Shown: positions 44,991-54,864, counted from the first letter of the stretch. The stretch is 64,000 nt of DNA from UBA6522 sp965221035 (GCA_965221035.1 OZ244860.1:3286001-3350000), one strand, 5' to 3'. Translations and numbers: made by a program. Notes: generated by a model not told the origin, from the sequence alone.

Positions 44991-45266
44991 ATGGAACTTG
45001 CCTTGCGCGAGGCAAAAGCGCGCCTCTCCGAACTGGTCGCGGCTGCCCGCGGTGGCGAACGCGTGATTATCACCAAATACGGTCGGCCGGCGGTAGAACT
45101 TGTCCGTTGCGACCGCCGCGCCGGGGTTGACTTCGACAAGCTTGAGGCCAGCCGTCGGTACCTTGGGATCGAGGATGCGCCGCCGGAAGAAGTTGAGGTA
45201 ATGGAATCGGCCTTCCACGACTCTGCGCTCAGTCGTCGGGTACTTGGACTTGAGCCGGAGAAATAG
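44991..45266 (+). CDS. Phd/YefM-type antitoxin
   Basis: 91 residues: MELALREAKARLSELVAAAR and ERVIITKYGRPAVELVR are the classic VapB/Phd N-terminal DNA-binding pattern; the C-terminal part (YLGIEDAPPEEV, SRRVLGLEPEK) should clamp a PIN toxin. The toxin gene that follows 11 bp later is broken, so this antitoxin now lacks its partner. Confidence 0.85.
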   Translation: MELALREAKARLSELVAAARGGERVIITKYGRPAVELVRCDRRAGVDFDKLEASRRYLGIEDAPPEEVEVMESAFHDSALSRRVLGLEPEK

Positions 45267-45277
45267 GTGGGAACCGC

Positions 45278-45473
45278 GTGCGCATACTTCTCGACACGAC
45301 CTATCTATACAGGCTGATGGAGGCGCCTGGAACGCTGTCCAATGCCGAGCGTCGATTCTTCGCGGCGCGAAATGTTGCTCGTCCAGGCTCAGGAGGAAGG
45401 TCTCAAGTTGCTGACCGTCGATCAGCATCTTGTTGACCACCCTTTGGCGGTCACGCCCGACGGGAGCGCTTAA
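45278..45473 (+). pseudogene. PIN-domain (VapC) toxin remnant, internal deletion and frameshift
   Basis: From GTG 45278 the frame reads RILLDTTYLYRLMEAPG, the PIN N-terminus with its first Asp, then stops early. In the next frame a PIN C-terminus appears, LLVQAQEEGLKLLTVDQHLVD followed by HPL, ending TAA at 45471-45473. The central about 80 residues with the remaining acidic residues are missing. A deletion joined the two ends out of frame. Confidence 0.82.
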
Positions 45474-45532
45474 AGGCCATAGCCAGTCAGAAAGTTCCTT
45501 GGGCGCGGGTCTGCGCGACAAGATTTCTGCGC

Positions 45533-46696
45533 TCAGAATGCGTTCACGCCGGTCAGTTCCTTGCCCACGACCAACTGGTGCACGGTCTCCGTGCCTTCAT
45601 AGGTCATCACCGTTTCCAGGTTTAGCATGTGGCGCATGGGCGTGTACTCGACGCTGATCCCGCTACCGCCGAGCATATCGCGGCAGTCCCGCGCGATCTC
45701 CAACGCCGACCGGACGTTATGCCACTTGGCGAGCGAAACCTGCGCCGGCCGCAATCGGTCCGCGTCCTTCAGTTGAGCCAGTCTGAGCGCCAGCAACTGG
45801 GCCGTCGTGATCCGGCGCGCTATTTCCGCCAGGCGAATCTGGATCGACTGCGTGTGGGACAGCGGGCGGTCGAACAATACCCTGTCGTGGGCATAGGCAA
45901 GCACCTCCTGGAAGCAGGCCTGCGCGGCACCGATCACGCCCCAGCATATTCCGTATCGCGCCTGGGTCAGGCAGCTCAGGGGATACTGAAGTCCCACGGC
46001 GTCCGGAAGGACGTTTTCGGCAGGGACGCGAACGTTGTCGAAGAACAGCGCCGAGGTGACCGACGCCCGCATCGAGAACTTTCGCTCGATATCGGTTGCG
46101 TCGAACCCCCGCATTCCCGGTTCCACGAGGAATCCGCGAATACCGTCGTCGGTCATCGCCCATACAAGCGCAACGTCGGCGACAGTTCCATTGGTGATCC
46201 ACATCTTTGAGCCGTTGAGGATCCAGTCGTTGCCATCCCGCCTTGCGTGCGTTTTCATGTTGCCAGGGTCGGAGCCGCCGTGGGCTTCGGTCAGTCCGAA
46301 ACACCCGAGCGCCTCGCCCCGCGCCATCGCGGGCAGCCAGCGTTCCTTCTGTAGATCGGAACCGTAGCGGTGGATCGGATACATGGTCAGCGAACTCTGT
46401 ACGGAGATGAAGCTGCGCAGGCCGCTGTCGCCGCGTTCCAGCTCCTGGCAGATCAGGCCGTAACAGACGTTGTTCAAGCCGGCGCAACCATACCCGTGCA
46501 GCGTCGAGCCGAAAAATCCCAAGCTGGCCATCTCGGGGATCAACTCGTTGGGAAATCGGTGTTCCTCAAAGCACTCCCTGATGATCGGAAGCACGTTGTC
46601 GGACACGAATCGAGCTACGGTGTCCTTGACCAACACCTCGTCGTCCGCCAGCAGCGATGCGACATCCAGCAGATCCGTGGAGTTCAATCCGGCCAC
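45533..46696 (-). CDS. Acyl-CoA dehydrogenase, glutaryl-CoA dehydrogenase-like
   Basis: 387 residues. FAD-enzyme motifs: GCFGLTEAHGGSDPG, WITNGTVADVALVWA, and the C-terminal TYEGTETVHQLVVGKELTG with the catalytic Glu position of glutaryl-CoA dehydrogenase. Oxidises (and for glutaryl-CoA decarboxylates) a CoA thioester in lysine, tryptophan or aromatic catabolism. Stands alone; no ETF or CoA-transferase gene adjacent. Confidence 0.88.
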   Translation of the reverse strand: MAGLNSTDLLDVASLLADDEVLVKDTVARFVSDNVLPIIRECFEEHRFPNELIPEMASLGFFGSTLHGYGCAGLNNVCYGLICQELERGDSGLRSFISVQSSLTMYPIHRYGSDLQKERWLPAMARGEALGCFGLTEAHGGSDPGNMKTHARRDGNDWILNGSKMWITNGTVADVALVWAMTDDGIRGFLVEPGMRGFDATDIERKFSMRASVTSALFFDNVRVPAENVLPDAVGLQYPLSCLTQARYGICWGVIGAAQACFQEVLAYAHDRVLFDRPLSHTQSIQIRLAEIARRITTAQLLALRLAQLKDADRLRPAQVSLAKWHNVRSALEIARDCRDMLGGSGISVEYTPMRHMLNLETVMTYEGTETVHQLVVGKELTGVNAF

Positions 46697-46780
46697 TACA
46701 TTCTCCCATGCGGCCCACTGGCCAGCGCGGCAATACTACAAGCTGTCTGGGGTCTCTGTTTCCCGAACTCACCGCACGCA

Positions 46781-47626
46781 CTACAAGCCCAGCCAATTTC
46801 CAATCAAGGGCGCAACGTCTGTCGTGTCAGTATTGGCCAGCGTCGTTTCCACCGGCGCGCCTGCGTCGATCCACCACCGGATGATCTCGGTCTCGATGTC
46901 GGTCAGGGGCGTCTTGCCCTCGGCGGGCATGAACTCTTCGTGGTCGCGTGCCAGCGTGATGCGGTGGTATAGCTCGCTGGACCCGGCATCTCCAGGCGAG
47001 ATCGCGGGTCCGGTCTCACCTCCCTCCAGCGTGGTCGCGTAGGTGGACAGATCGAGCATTCCGCGCCGGCGCTCGGAATTGTGGCAACTGGAGCAGCGGG
47101 CCCGGAGCATGGGCCGAACCACGTCCAGCCAGGGGTCGGCCGCAGCCAGTTCCGTCACCGGAGGTCGCCGAGGCTCAAGACCGGCCAGGGTTCGAATCGG
47201 CTGCGGCGCGTACTCTGCGAGGAATGCCGGGCCGTGTGTCAGGTTGCCGCCATAGTGACCGGCCACCACCAGCAGCGCGACCAGCAGGGTTGCGAGCGGG
47301 TACCGCGTCCTGGCATAGATCGACGTCAGCCATGACCGCAGCAGCCAGACGAGGGTCGTCAACACCGCGACACTTGTTCCGGCGACCATGTGAACCGTGG
47401 CGGAGGGACCGCCGAACCCCCCTTCAAGGTAATGCATATAGCCAAGCGCGACGGTCACGACGGCGGTCAGGGCGGCGGACGCCCAAAGAAAGTGACCCGC
47501 TGTTCCCCTGCGCCGCAGTGTGCGCCCGTGCCGCGTGATCTCGAGTGCGACAGCGGCAAGGATGATCCCGATGGGCAGGTGCAGCACCACTACATGAAAG
47601 CGGCCCAGGAAGAAAATCCAGTCCAT
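46781..47626 (-). CDS. Membrane-anchored c-type cytochrome (DUF2231-like plus heme domain)
   Basis: 281 residues from ATG 47626, preceded by GGAGAGAG. Four membrane helices (FHVVVLHLPIGIILAAVAL, a His-rich first helix as in DUF2231), then a periplasmic domain with one heme c site RCSSCHNSERRRGMLDL and a Met ligand candidate EEFMPAEG. Similar two-part proteins occur in Planctomycetes and Bacteroidetes as PSCyt-type cytochromes. Divergent from the heme-propeller lipoprotein gene at 47822. Confidence 0.8.
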   Translation of the reverse strand: MDWIFFLGRFHVVVLHLPIGIILAAVALEITRHGRTLRRRGTAGHFLWASAALTAVVTVALGYMHYLEGGFGGPSATVHMVAGTSVAVLTTLVWLLRSWLTSIYARTRYPLATLLVALLVVAGHYGGNLTHGPAFLAEYAPQPIRTLAGLEPRRPPVTELAAADPWLDVVRPMLRARCSSCHNSERRRGMLDLSTYATTLEGGETGPAISPGDAGSSELYHRITLARDHEEFMPAEGKTPLTDIETEIIRWWIDAGAPVETTLANTDTTDVAPLIGNWLGL

Positions 47627-47821
47627 ACTCTCTCTCCAGCGCCCGCAATCGGGACACTGATCTCGGCGGTCGCGCCGGTAGTGCAGCGATCCGGCAAACC
47701 AGCGGCGCTTCGCGTCGATCAAATCGCGCCATCGGCACGCATACGTTAGCAAAAAATGCGGATAACCTATAATCGCGCCCTGATTGGGTACCGTTCGGTC
47801 ACGTCGATGGGAGTCTCTGGG

Positions 47822-49627
47822 ATGGAAAGGGTTTTTGCGGGAGTTGACCGGTTGTTGGTTTGTGTGGCGGTCGCCGTCGCGGCGTCATGCGGCGGGGAGC
47901 CGACTCCGACGTCATCATTGAATCTGGCTGACATCGACGCTGTGGTCGAGCGTGGCGAAGACCTTTACTTCGGCGCCGGGGAGTGCTGGGACTGTCACGG
48001 CGCCAGCGGCGGGGGCACAGACACTGCGCCCCCCATCGACCATGCCCCGAGCGCGTTCGACATCCATTACATGCTCAATACCAACCCGGAAATGGCCGAG
48101 GCCAATGAACGGATGCAGCCGTCGCGGGAGGACATCATCGCCATCGCGGCCTACACGCGAACATTCGCCGGCCTCGATATCACGGAGGAGGCCATGGGCG
48201 AACTTGAGGCGTCCATGGCCAGCGCCAGGGACTATGCGGAATATGCCAGCACCGACGCGTTCGTGGTGACGGCGCGTGATCGGGCCGTGGAGGCAATTGA
48301 AAGCTTCGACACGGTGTTGGCCGATTGGGAGCGTCGATCCAGGGAAGGCAATATTCGCAGCGACTACACGATCCGCGTGGCGCGCACCTACGATCCTGGG
48401 GAGCCCAGGTTCGTGCCCGAGCCGGGCAGGGTGTACTTCTACGAGAACACCGGCGCCGGGCAGCCGGGAGAACTCGGATTTCCCAACATGGGCCGGTACG
48501 ATGCCGGCTCGGTGCAGATCGTCGTCGGCGATGCCGCCACCAAGGAAATCATCGCCTATCACACGTTCCCGCCCGAATTCCGCGCCTCCGTGCACACAAC
48601 CGCCGTCACGCCCGACGGCAGGTACGTCTATATCACGGGCCCGCGGCCTTCCTATGCGGACGCGCCGGACCGGCCCGTCGGAGGCCTGGACACGCCGGCG
48701 ACGATCATCAAGGCGGACGCGCTGACCCTGCAGCCGGTGGAACAGCTGATCGTCGGCGGACGCATGCATCATGCGCAGATCTTTCAGGATCGGCTGATGC
48801 TGGTGGATACCTTCGCGCGGGACGAGGACGGTCTGGATGTCTTTCTTATGGACCCGGAAACCGACGAGGTCGTCGGCGGGGTTCGGGACGAGGACCTGGG
48901 CGGGGTGTCGTATACCTCGTTCACCGACAACGAATACATTTACATCCTGATGCAGCCGGCGGGTTACGGACCCACCTCGATTTCCGGCTATCTGGTGGCG
49001 GGCCGCTACAATCGGGGAGAATTCGCCGTGTTGCGGCCGTTCTGGGTGGCCAAGGTCGATCCCGAATCCTGGGAAGTCGTGCAGGAATACCCCTATCCGG
49101 GATTCCGGGCCAACTGGATCGTGATCGACTCCACCCGGGAGAACATGTACGTACCGGTGGGCGGCAACTCCTATCTGAACAAGATCGACCTGGTGACGGG
49201 AAACATCGTCTGGACGGCGCCGACGGGCACCGGGCCCTACGGAGCCAGCCTGACCGCCGATGAATCGCAGATCTGGGTCGCCGACAAGGGCGAGACCACG
49301 GGCATGTTCGGCCGGACGATGACGGTCATCGACACCGAACGGGGCAGGCAACTGGAGACCGTGTTTTCGGGCTACCAGGTCGATCACGTCGTGCTTTCGC
49401 CCAACGGCCGCGAGATGTGGGGCACGAGCAATTCGGACGGCAAGATCTATGTGTTCGACGTGGAGTCCCGGCAGCAGACCCATGTGATCGACATGCCCGG
49501 GTTCGGGGACGCGCACGGACTGGTGTTCGTCTGGTATGACGACGAAGGCCGGCCCCACGTGGTCCGCGACCAGGGGGGCTTCCACGGCGGGATCAACCCG
49601 GCCTTGGGGAACGCCCTGGACTATTGA
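47822..49627 (+). CDS. Lipoprotein with c-type heme domain and YncE-like beta-propeller
   Basis: 601 residues from ATG 47822 (GGGAG eight bases upstream; earlier frame starts are less likely). Lipobox-like AASCGGEP. Heme c site ECWDCHGASGGG near residue 60 within a small cytochrome domain. The following about 430 residues are a YncE/quinoprotein-type propeller: YFYENTG, VHTTAVTPDGRYVYITG, VGGVRDEDLGGVSYTSF, WVADKGETTGMFGRT. A paralogue without the heme domain is at 59490. Probably an electron-transfer enzyme of the periplasm; substrate unknown. Confidence 0.82.
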   Translation: MERVFAGVDRLLVCVAVAVAASCGGEPTPTSSLNLADIDAVVERGEDLYFGAGECWDCHGASGGGTDTAPPIDHAPSAFDIHYMLNTNPEMAEANERMQPSREDIIAIAAYTRTFAGLDITEEAMGELEASMASARDYAEYASTDAFVVTARDRAVEAIESFDTVLADWERRSREGNIRSDYTIRVARTYDPGEPRFVPEPGRVYFYENTGAGQPGELGFPNMGRYDAGSVQIVVGDAATKEIIAYHTFPPEFRASVHTTAVTPDGRYVYITGPRPSYADAPDRPVGGLDTPATIIKADALTLQPVEQLIVGGRMHHAQIFQDRLMLVDTFARDEDGLDVFLMDPETDEVVGGVRDEDLGGVSYTSFTDNEYIYILMQPAGYGPTSISGYLVAGRYNRGEFAVLRPFWVAKVDPESWEVVQEYPYPGFRANWIVIDSTRENMYVPVGGNSYLNKIDLVTGNIVWTAPTGTGPYGASLTADESQIWVADKGETTGMFGRTMTVIDTERGRQLETVFSGYQVDHVVLSPNGREMWGTSNSDGKIYVFDVESRQQTHVIDMPGFGDAHGLVFVWYDDEGRPHVVRDQGGFHGGINPALGNALDY

Positions 49628-49706
49628 CGGGCGCGAAACGGAGCAGGTTCAGCGGAACGGTGCACGTTGCGCAGCGACCCGCGGAGAGACGAAGGAGAAC
49701 TCATCG

Positions 49707-50747
49707 ATGATGGCCGCGTTACCTCGAACCGACAGCAGGCGGGCGGCGGCCTTCGCGCCCGGCCTCGCCATGGCGCTGCTCTGGGCGTTCGCACCGAATC
49801 ATGCCGAGGCGCAACTGCAGCGCATCGCCATTGGCTCGAATCCTGCCGGAACCAACTATTACGTGGTCGCCAGCGGCGTCGCCAAGCTGCTGCAGGACGA
49901 GACCGGCATTCCATCGACCGTGCGTCCCTTCTCCGGTTCTTCCGTCTACATGCCCATGCTGCAGCGCGGCGAAATCGCATTGGGCATCAACACCCAGATC
50001 GACAGTCTGGCGGCCTATACCGCGCTGGACCCGTATCCGGCATCCATGTCGAACTTGCGCCTGGTGGCGGCGATGATGCCGCTTCGCGACAACTTCATGG
50101 TGAGGGCCGACTCGGGAATGGCCACCGTGGAGGATCTGCGGGGTGCCCGGGTCGTGGTCACGATTCGCTCGAACGTGGCGCTCGATCGATGGCACCGGGC
50201 GCTGCTCGCGACCGGCGGCCTGGGTCCTGACGATGTTGATATCGTGAGCGTCGCCAGTCTGCCGGATGGTGTGCGCCTGCTCACGGAGGGGCGCGTCGAC
50301 GCGGCCCCGATCGGGATCGCCACGGCGCTGGCGCGCCAGGCCGAAGCCACGATTCCCGGTGGAATCCGCTTTATCGGGGTTGGCCGCAATGAGGCGGCAC
50401 TGCTCGACACGATGCCCGGGGCACATGTTGATGTCATGACGCCCGACATGGCCGCGGTGGGAGTGCGTGAACCCACCCGGCTGGCGCGTTTCGCGACCTA
50501 TCTCAATACCGGTGCCCACCTCGCCGAGGATGATGCCTACCTGATCGCCGCCACCATTCACCGGCACTGGGAAACACTGCGGCGCGACTATGCTCTGCTC
50601 AGCGCAGTAGAGCCTGGCTCGCTGGCCCCTTCAGACAGCCCGCATCCATACCACCCGGGCGCCGCCAGATATTTCCGGGAGGCGGGTCTTTGGACCGAAG
50701 CCCATGAGCAGAACCAGGCGCGGGCACTGGGCGGCGCCGATCGTTAG
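49707..50747 (+). CDS. TAXI family TRAP transporter solute-binding protein
   Basis: 346 residues from ATG 49707, with GAAGGAG upstream. Signal peptide (LAMALLWAFAPNHAEAQ), then TAXI hallmarks: IAIGSNPAGTNYYVVASGVAKLL and MLQRGEIALGINTQIDSLAAY, LRGARVVVTIRSNVALD. Binds a small carboxylate and feeds the fused permease 81 bp downstream. A short hairpin CCCCC-AGT-GGGGG sits right after the stop. Confidence 0.9.
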   Translation: MMAALPRTDSRRAAAFAPGLAMALLWAFAPNHAEAQLQRIAIGSNPAGTNYYVVASGVAKLLQDETGIPSTVRPFSGSSVYMPMLQRGEIALGINTQIDSLAAYTALDPYPASMSNLRLVAAMMPLRDNFMVRADSGMATVEDLRGARVVVTIRSNVALDRWHRALLATGGLGPDDVDIVSVASLPDGVRLLTEGRVDAAPIGIATALARQAEATIPGGIRFIGVGRNEAALLDTMPGAHVDVMTPDMAAVGVREPTRLARFATYLNTGAHLAEDDAYLIAATIHRHWETLRRDYALLSAVEPGSLAPSDSPHPYHPGAARYFREAGLWTEAHEQNQARALGGADR

Positions 50748-50828
50748 CCCCCAGTGGGGGACAATGGCGCGGGCCCGTCCCCGCCCGTTATCGGTCACGG
50801 TTAGTCGGACGCAGGCGGAGGGTTCGAC

Positions 50829-52715
50829 TTGGATCACTTTCTGAACCGGCTGGAACAGCTCTATCTCGGCGCGATCATCGTCATCGGCATCGCCTGGATC
50901 GTAGACTTCCCGCAGTACTTCGGCGTCTCGGTAATTTCCGCGGAGTGGATGGGGCCGCTGATGGCGCTGGGGATCGCGGCCGCGTACCTGCGCCATCCCT
51001 ATGGGAGGCGGCCGGGTGTGCTCGAACTGCTGCTCGGGCTGGCGGCCATCGGCAGCTGGTGCTGGATGTCGCTGAATTACTCCGACTGGATCATCGACAT
51101 CTTCGGCGCCACGCCGCAGAAATACATTCCGGGCATCGCGGCCATCGTGCTGCTCATGGAGGCGTTGCGCCGCGCCGCCGGACTGCCTATCGCCGTCCTC
51201 GTGTGGTGCCTCATCGCTTACGGATTTCTCGGCTACCTGTTGCCGCCGCCGTTCCAATCCGAACAGCTTCAAATGTCGAGGCTCATCATGTACCTGTACG
51301 CGGACACCAACGGCGTGCCCGGCCAGGTCCTGACGGTTGTCGCCCGGCTTGTTCTTGCGTTCGTCGTATTGGGCAAGCTGATGCAGGTAAGCGGAGCGAC
51401 ACGGTTCTTCACCAACCTGGCGATGTCGGCCATGGGGCACCAGCGTGGCGGGCCGGCCAAGGTGGCGGTCGTGGCCTCCAGCATTTTCGGCTCCATCAAC
51501 GGCACCTCCGTGGGCAATATCATGTCCACGGGGATCGTCACGATTCCGCTGATGAAGCGTTCCGGATTCAAGCCCCATTACGCGGCCGCGATCGAAGCGG
51601 TCGCTTCCAACGGCGGCCAGTTCGCACCGCCGGTCATGGGTGCGACCGCGTTCCTGATCGCCGACTTCCTCCAGGTGAGCTATGCGAGCGTGGTGATCGC
51701 GGCCGCCGTTCCCGCACTGCTCTACTACGTCTGCCTGTTCGCCCAGGTCGACGCCATCGCGTTGCGCTTCGGATTGCACGGGCTTCCCAGGGATCAACTC
51801 CCTAGCGCCCGCGAGGAATTACGCCAGGGCTGGATTTTTCTCGCACCGCTGGCGTTGCTGCTCTACCTGCTGTTCTGGCGAGGGTTCAATCCGGGGGTCG
51901 CCGCGTTGTGGTCAGTGGTGGCGTTGCTCGGGCTTACGATGCTTCGCGAACGTCGCCTTTTGAACAAGGAGGAATGGCTGGAACTCATCGTCGGCGGCGG
52001 CGCGAACATGTTGCCGCTGCTGATGATCGCGGGCGGCGCAGGCATCGTCATCGGCGTCATGAACATCACCGGGCTGGGGTTCTCGTTGTCGCTGGTGCTC
52101 ACGCAGATCGGTCAGAATGCGGGCCTGCTGGCCATGCTGCTGATCACGGGAGGGATCTCCATCATCCTCGGCATGGGCATGCCCACCGCGGCCATCTACG
52201 TGGTTCTCTCCGTCATCCTCGCCCCGGCCATCGTCGAAATGGGCGTTTCGCCGATGGGGGCACACCTGTTCATCTTCTACTTCGGGTTGCTGTCGTTCCT
52301 GACGCCCCCGGTGGCGATCGCCAGCGCGGTCGCTGCGGGAATCGCGGAAAGCGAGGTCTGGCGAACATCCTGGATCGGCGTGCAGCTCGGCGCGGTCGCC
52401 TACCTGCTTCCGTTCCTGTGGAGCTACAACGACGCGTTGCTGCTGCAGGGTTCCCTCTTGGCCAATGTGTATGCGGTGGGCACGGCGCTGGTGGCGGCGA
52501 TGCTGATCGCCAAGGCCTTGCAAACCATGGTGCTGGGGACTCGTACCGGGCTCTTGGCGGGAATGCTGCTCCTTGCGGGCGGGATCGCCGTGGGTTCCGG
52601 TACGGTCTGGATGGGAGCGGATGCGCATGGCGCGCTCGCCCTGGCCGCAGCTGGAATCGCAGTCCTCGCCGGGATTCGCTTCGCGGGTTCGTGGGGTCGC
52701 GATACTGTTCCGTAG
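50829..52715 (+). CDS. TRAP transporter fused permease (DctQM type)
   Basis: 628 residues from a TTG start with GGAGGG six bases upstream. About 17-18 hydrophobic segments: an N-terminal 4-TM DctQ-like part and a long DctM-like part with SSIFGSINGTSVGNIMSTG, EAVASNGGQFAPPVMGATAF and LGMGMPTAAIYVVLSV, typical of TRAP 4TM/12TM fusions that pair with TAXI proteins. Sodium-coupled uptake of organic acids is expected. Confidence 0.93.
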   Translation: MDHFLNRLEQLYLGAIIVIGIAWIVDFPQYFGVSVISAEWMGPLMALGIAAAYLRHPYGRRPGVLELLLGLAAIGSWCWMSLNYSDWIIDIFGATPQKYIPGIAAIVLLMEALRRAAGLPIAVLVWCLIAYGFLGYLLPPPFQSEQLQMSRLIMYLYADTNGVPGQVLTVVARLVLAFVVLGKLMQVSGATRFFTNLAMSAMGHQRGGPAKVAVVASSIFGSINGTSVGNIMSTGIVTIPLMKRSGFKPHYAAAIEAVASNGGQFAPPVMGATAFLIADFLQVSYASVVIAAAVPALLYYVCLFAQVDAIALRFGLHGLPRDQLPSAREELRQGWIFLAPLALLLYLLFWRGFNPGVAALWSVVALLGLTMLRERRLLNKEEWLELIVGGGANMLPLLMIAGGAGIVIGVMNITGLGFSLSLVLTQIGQNAGLLAMLLITGGISIILGMGMPTAAIYVVLSVILAPAIVEMGVSPMGAHLFIFYFGLLSFLTPPVAIASAVAAGIAESEVWRTSWIGVQLGAVAYLLPFLWSYNDALLLQGSLLANVYAVGTALVAAMLIAKALQTMVLGTRTGLLAGMLLLAGGIAVGSGTVWMGADAHGALALAAAGIAVLAGIRFAGSWGRDTVP

Positions 52716-52809
52716 GCGCCCGTGATCAACAGCCTGGTGTTTGCGTGATGCCCAAGCAACCAGTAAATGGGGTATATTCAGGCGCAAGCATTTGGTGATC
52801 GGCAACATC

Positions 52810-53049
52810 ATGGATACTCGACTTGTCATCGACGCAAAATGGGATCCGGTCGCCAGAGTCTGGGTGGCCACAAGCGAGGATGTGCCAGGCGTCGTCGTCG
52901 AGGCAGATACCACGAACGAAGTCATGGACATACTGCGGGATGTGGTAGTCGACCTTATGGAGGCCAACGGCCTCGCGCCAAAAAACGAAAAGGACATCAT
53001 TGTACGTTTCGCCCAACGAGAGGAACCGTTGTCGCTCAAGGCCGCCTGA
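52810..53049 (+). CDS. HicB-like antitoxin (DUF1902)
   Basis: 79 residues. VIDAKWDPVARVWVATSEDV is the HicB/DUF1902 beta-sheet opening; the remainder is the short partial RNase H-like fold without an obvious DNA-binding tail. Precedes HicA with a TGATG overlap, so antitoxin comes first. Confidence 0.82.
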   Translation: MDTRLVIDAKWDPVARVWVATSEDVPGVVVEADTTNEVMDILRDVVVDLMEANGLAPKNEKDIIVRFAQREEPLSLKAA

Positions 53050-53249
53050 TGGCGGACTACGAACGTCAGGTCGTCTCGGCTCTGCGCGGAGCGGGTTGCC
53101 GGTTCGTGCGCCACGGAAAGGGTGACCACGACATCTGGTATAGCCCGGTGAGCGGGAGAACGTTCGTCGTCAAGACGCGGCGTATGCGGTCGCGGCATAC
53201 GGCCAACGAGACGCTGAAGCAGGCTGGTTTGCCCAAGCTGCCGCGTTGA
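53049..53249 (+). CDS. HicA-like mRNA interferase toxin
   Basis: 66 residues, ATG overlapping the HicB stop. CRFVRHGKGDHDIWYSPV contains the conserved G-(x)-H catalytic pattern of HicA dsRBD-like toxins. The pair appears intact, in contrast to the broken toxins at 45278 and 54879. Confidence 0.82.
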   Translation: MADYERQVVSALRGAGCRFVRHGKGDHDIWYSPVSGRTFVVKTRRMRSRHTANETLKQAGLPKLPR

Positions 53250-53313
53250 GAGTCACGACCGCGAATCCACCCGACGGTGCTATGATCTTGCGCTTCCCGG
53301 ACAGGGCTGGAGT

Positions 53314-54864
53314 ATGGGATTGCTTCGATCGATCCTGAGTCGCCGTCGGCTCATGGGCAACTCCGCAAGTGTCGGCGCGGCGCTCACCATGCCGATGATC
53401 GCCGCGAACAAGGCGCGCGCGGTACTGCCGAGCGATCTGACGTCGCTGTCGGCCTCGCAGCTTTCCTCCGCAATCCGGACCGGCCAGGTGAGCTGCGTGG
53501 AGACCATGCGGGCATACCTCGACCGCATCGACCGGTTCAACCCGGTATACAACGCAGTCGTAAGCCGGCTCGATGACGACACGTGCCTTGCCGAAGCACG
53601 GCGCGCCGACGAAGAACTGTCCCGCGGCGAGTATCGCGGCTGGTTGCACGGCATGCCCCATGCGGTCAAGGACCTGGCCCATGCCCGGGGTCTGCCCACA
53701 AGTCTTGGCTCGCCGATTTTCGCGGGCACGATGCCCGAGTCGGACGACCTGCACATCGCACGCATTCGCGCCGCAGGCGCAATCTTCATCGGCAAGACCA
53801 ACGTGCCCGAGTTCGGAATGGGTTCGCAGAGCTACAACAGCGTATTCGGCGTCACGCGCAACGCCTACGATCCGGCACTTGCGGCCGGTGGCAGCAGCGG
53901 TGGCGCGGCGGTCGGCATGGCGACACGGATGCTGCCGATCGCTGACGGCAGCGACATGATGGGCTCGCTCAGAAACCCTGCGGCGTTCAACAACGTGATC
54001 GGATTCAGGCCCAGCCAAGGCCGGGTGCCGCGAACCCCCGCTGACCTGTTCTACAACCAGCTTGCGACCAACGGGCCCATGGGCAGAAACGTCGAGGATA
54101 CGATCCGCCTGCTCGATTCCATGGCCGGCTTCGACCCGCGGGCGCCGATGATGATGCGCGACGAATTTCCCGGATTCGACGCGTACCGCGTACGGGAGCT
54201 TGAGGGACTGCGTATCGGATGGATGGGTGATTACGATGGCTACCTGGCGATGGAGCCGGGGGTCCTCGATCTGTGCGAGCAGTCGCTCTCCGTCCTTGAA
54301 TCCCACGGCGCGCGCTTGGAGAACATCCTCCCGGAATTCGACCTGGACCGATTGTGGCAATGCTGGCTCACGCTCCGGCACTGGTCGCACGCCGGACGCC
54401 AGCCGATGCTGGAAGACGAGTCACTGCGCTCGCAGTTGAAGCCCGAGATGATCTTCGAGATCGAGGGCAGCCTTGATCTCTCGGCAGCCGATATTGCCAC
54501 GGCGGCCGAGACGCGCGCCGATTGGTATCTCCTGTTGCACGCTCTCCTGGAACGATTTGACATTCTTGCGCTGCCGAGCGCCCAGGTCTTCCCGTTCCCG
54601 GCTGAAGTTCACTGGCCACGCGAGATCGACGGCCGTTCCATGGACACCTATCACCGCTGGATGGAGGTCGTCATCGGCGGGACGCTGGCCGGCGTCCCCG
54701 TGCTCAATGTGCCCGTCGGCTTCGATGCGCGCGGCCGGCCTATGGGCATGCAGTTGATCGGACCGATGGGCGCCGACCAGTCCGTGCTTGAGGTCGGGTT
54801 GGCTTACGAACTCGTGACCGATCACCTGGAGCGACGCCCGGACCCTGTCGGCGAGATCGTGTAA
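53314..54864 (+). CDS. Amidase signature family enzyme, secreted
   Basis: 516 residues. N-terminus SRRRLMGNSASVGAALTM looks like a Tat/Sec signal. Catalytic triad: Lys119 in HAVKDLA, cis-Ser in AAGGSSGGAAVG (194-195) and nucleophile Ser218 in DGSDMMGSLRNPA. Full-length for the family. Hydrolyses an amide or ester; substrate unknown. Confidence 0.9.
   Translation: MGLLRSILSRRRLMGNSASVGAALTMPMIAANKARAVLPSDLTSLSASQLSSAIRTGQVSCVETMRAYLDRIDRFNPVYNAVVSRLDDDTCLAEARRADEELSRGEYRGWLHGMPHAVKDLAHARGLPTSLGSPIFAGTMPESDDLHIARIRAAGAIFIGKTNVPEFGMGSQSYNSVFGVTRNAYDPALAAGGSSGGAAVGMATRMLPIADGSDMMGSLRNPAAFNNVIGFRPSQGRVPRTPADLFYNQLATNGPMGRNVEDTIRLLDSMAGFDPRAPMMMRDEFPGFDAYRVRELEGLRIGWMGDYDGYLAMEPGVLDLCEQSLSVLESHGARLENILPEFDLDRLWQCWLTLRHWSHAGRQPMLEDESLRSQLKPEMIFEIEGSLDLSAADIATAAETRADWYLLLHALLERFDILALPSAQVFPFPAEVHWPREIDGRSMDTYHRWMEVVIGGTLAGVPVLNVPVGFDARGRPMGMQLIGPMGADQSVLEVGLAYELVTDHLERRPDPVGEIV

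Noticed and set aside
50748..50760. CCCCC-AGT-GGGGG hairpin after the TAXI gene
   Set aside because: Stem of only five base pairs and no U-tract; too weak to call a terminator between genes that seem to belong together.
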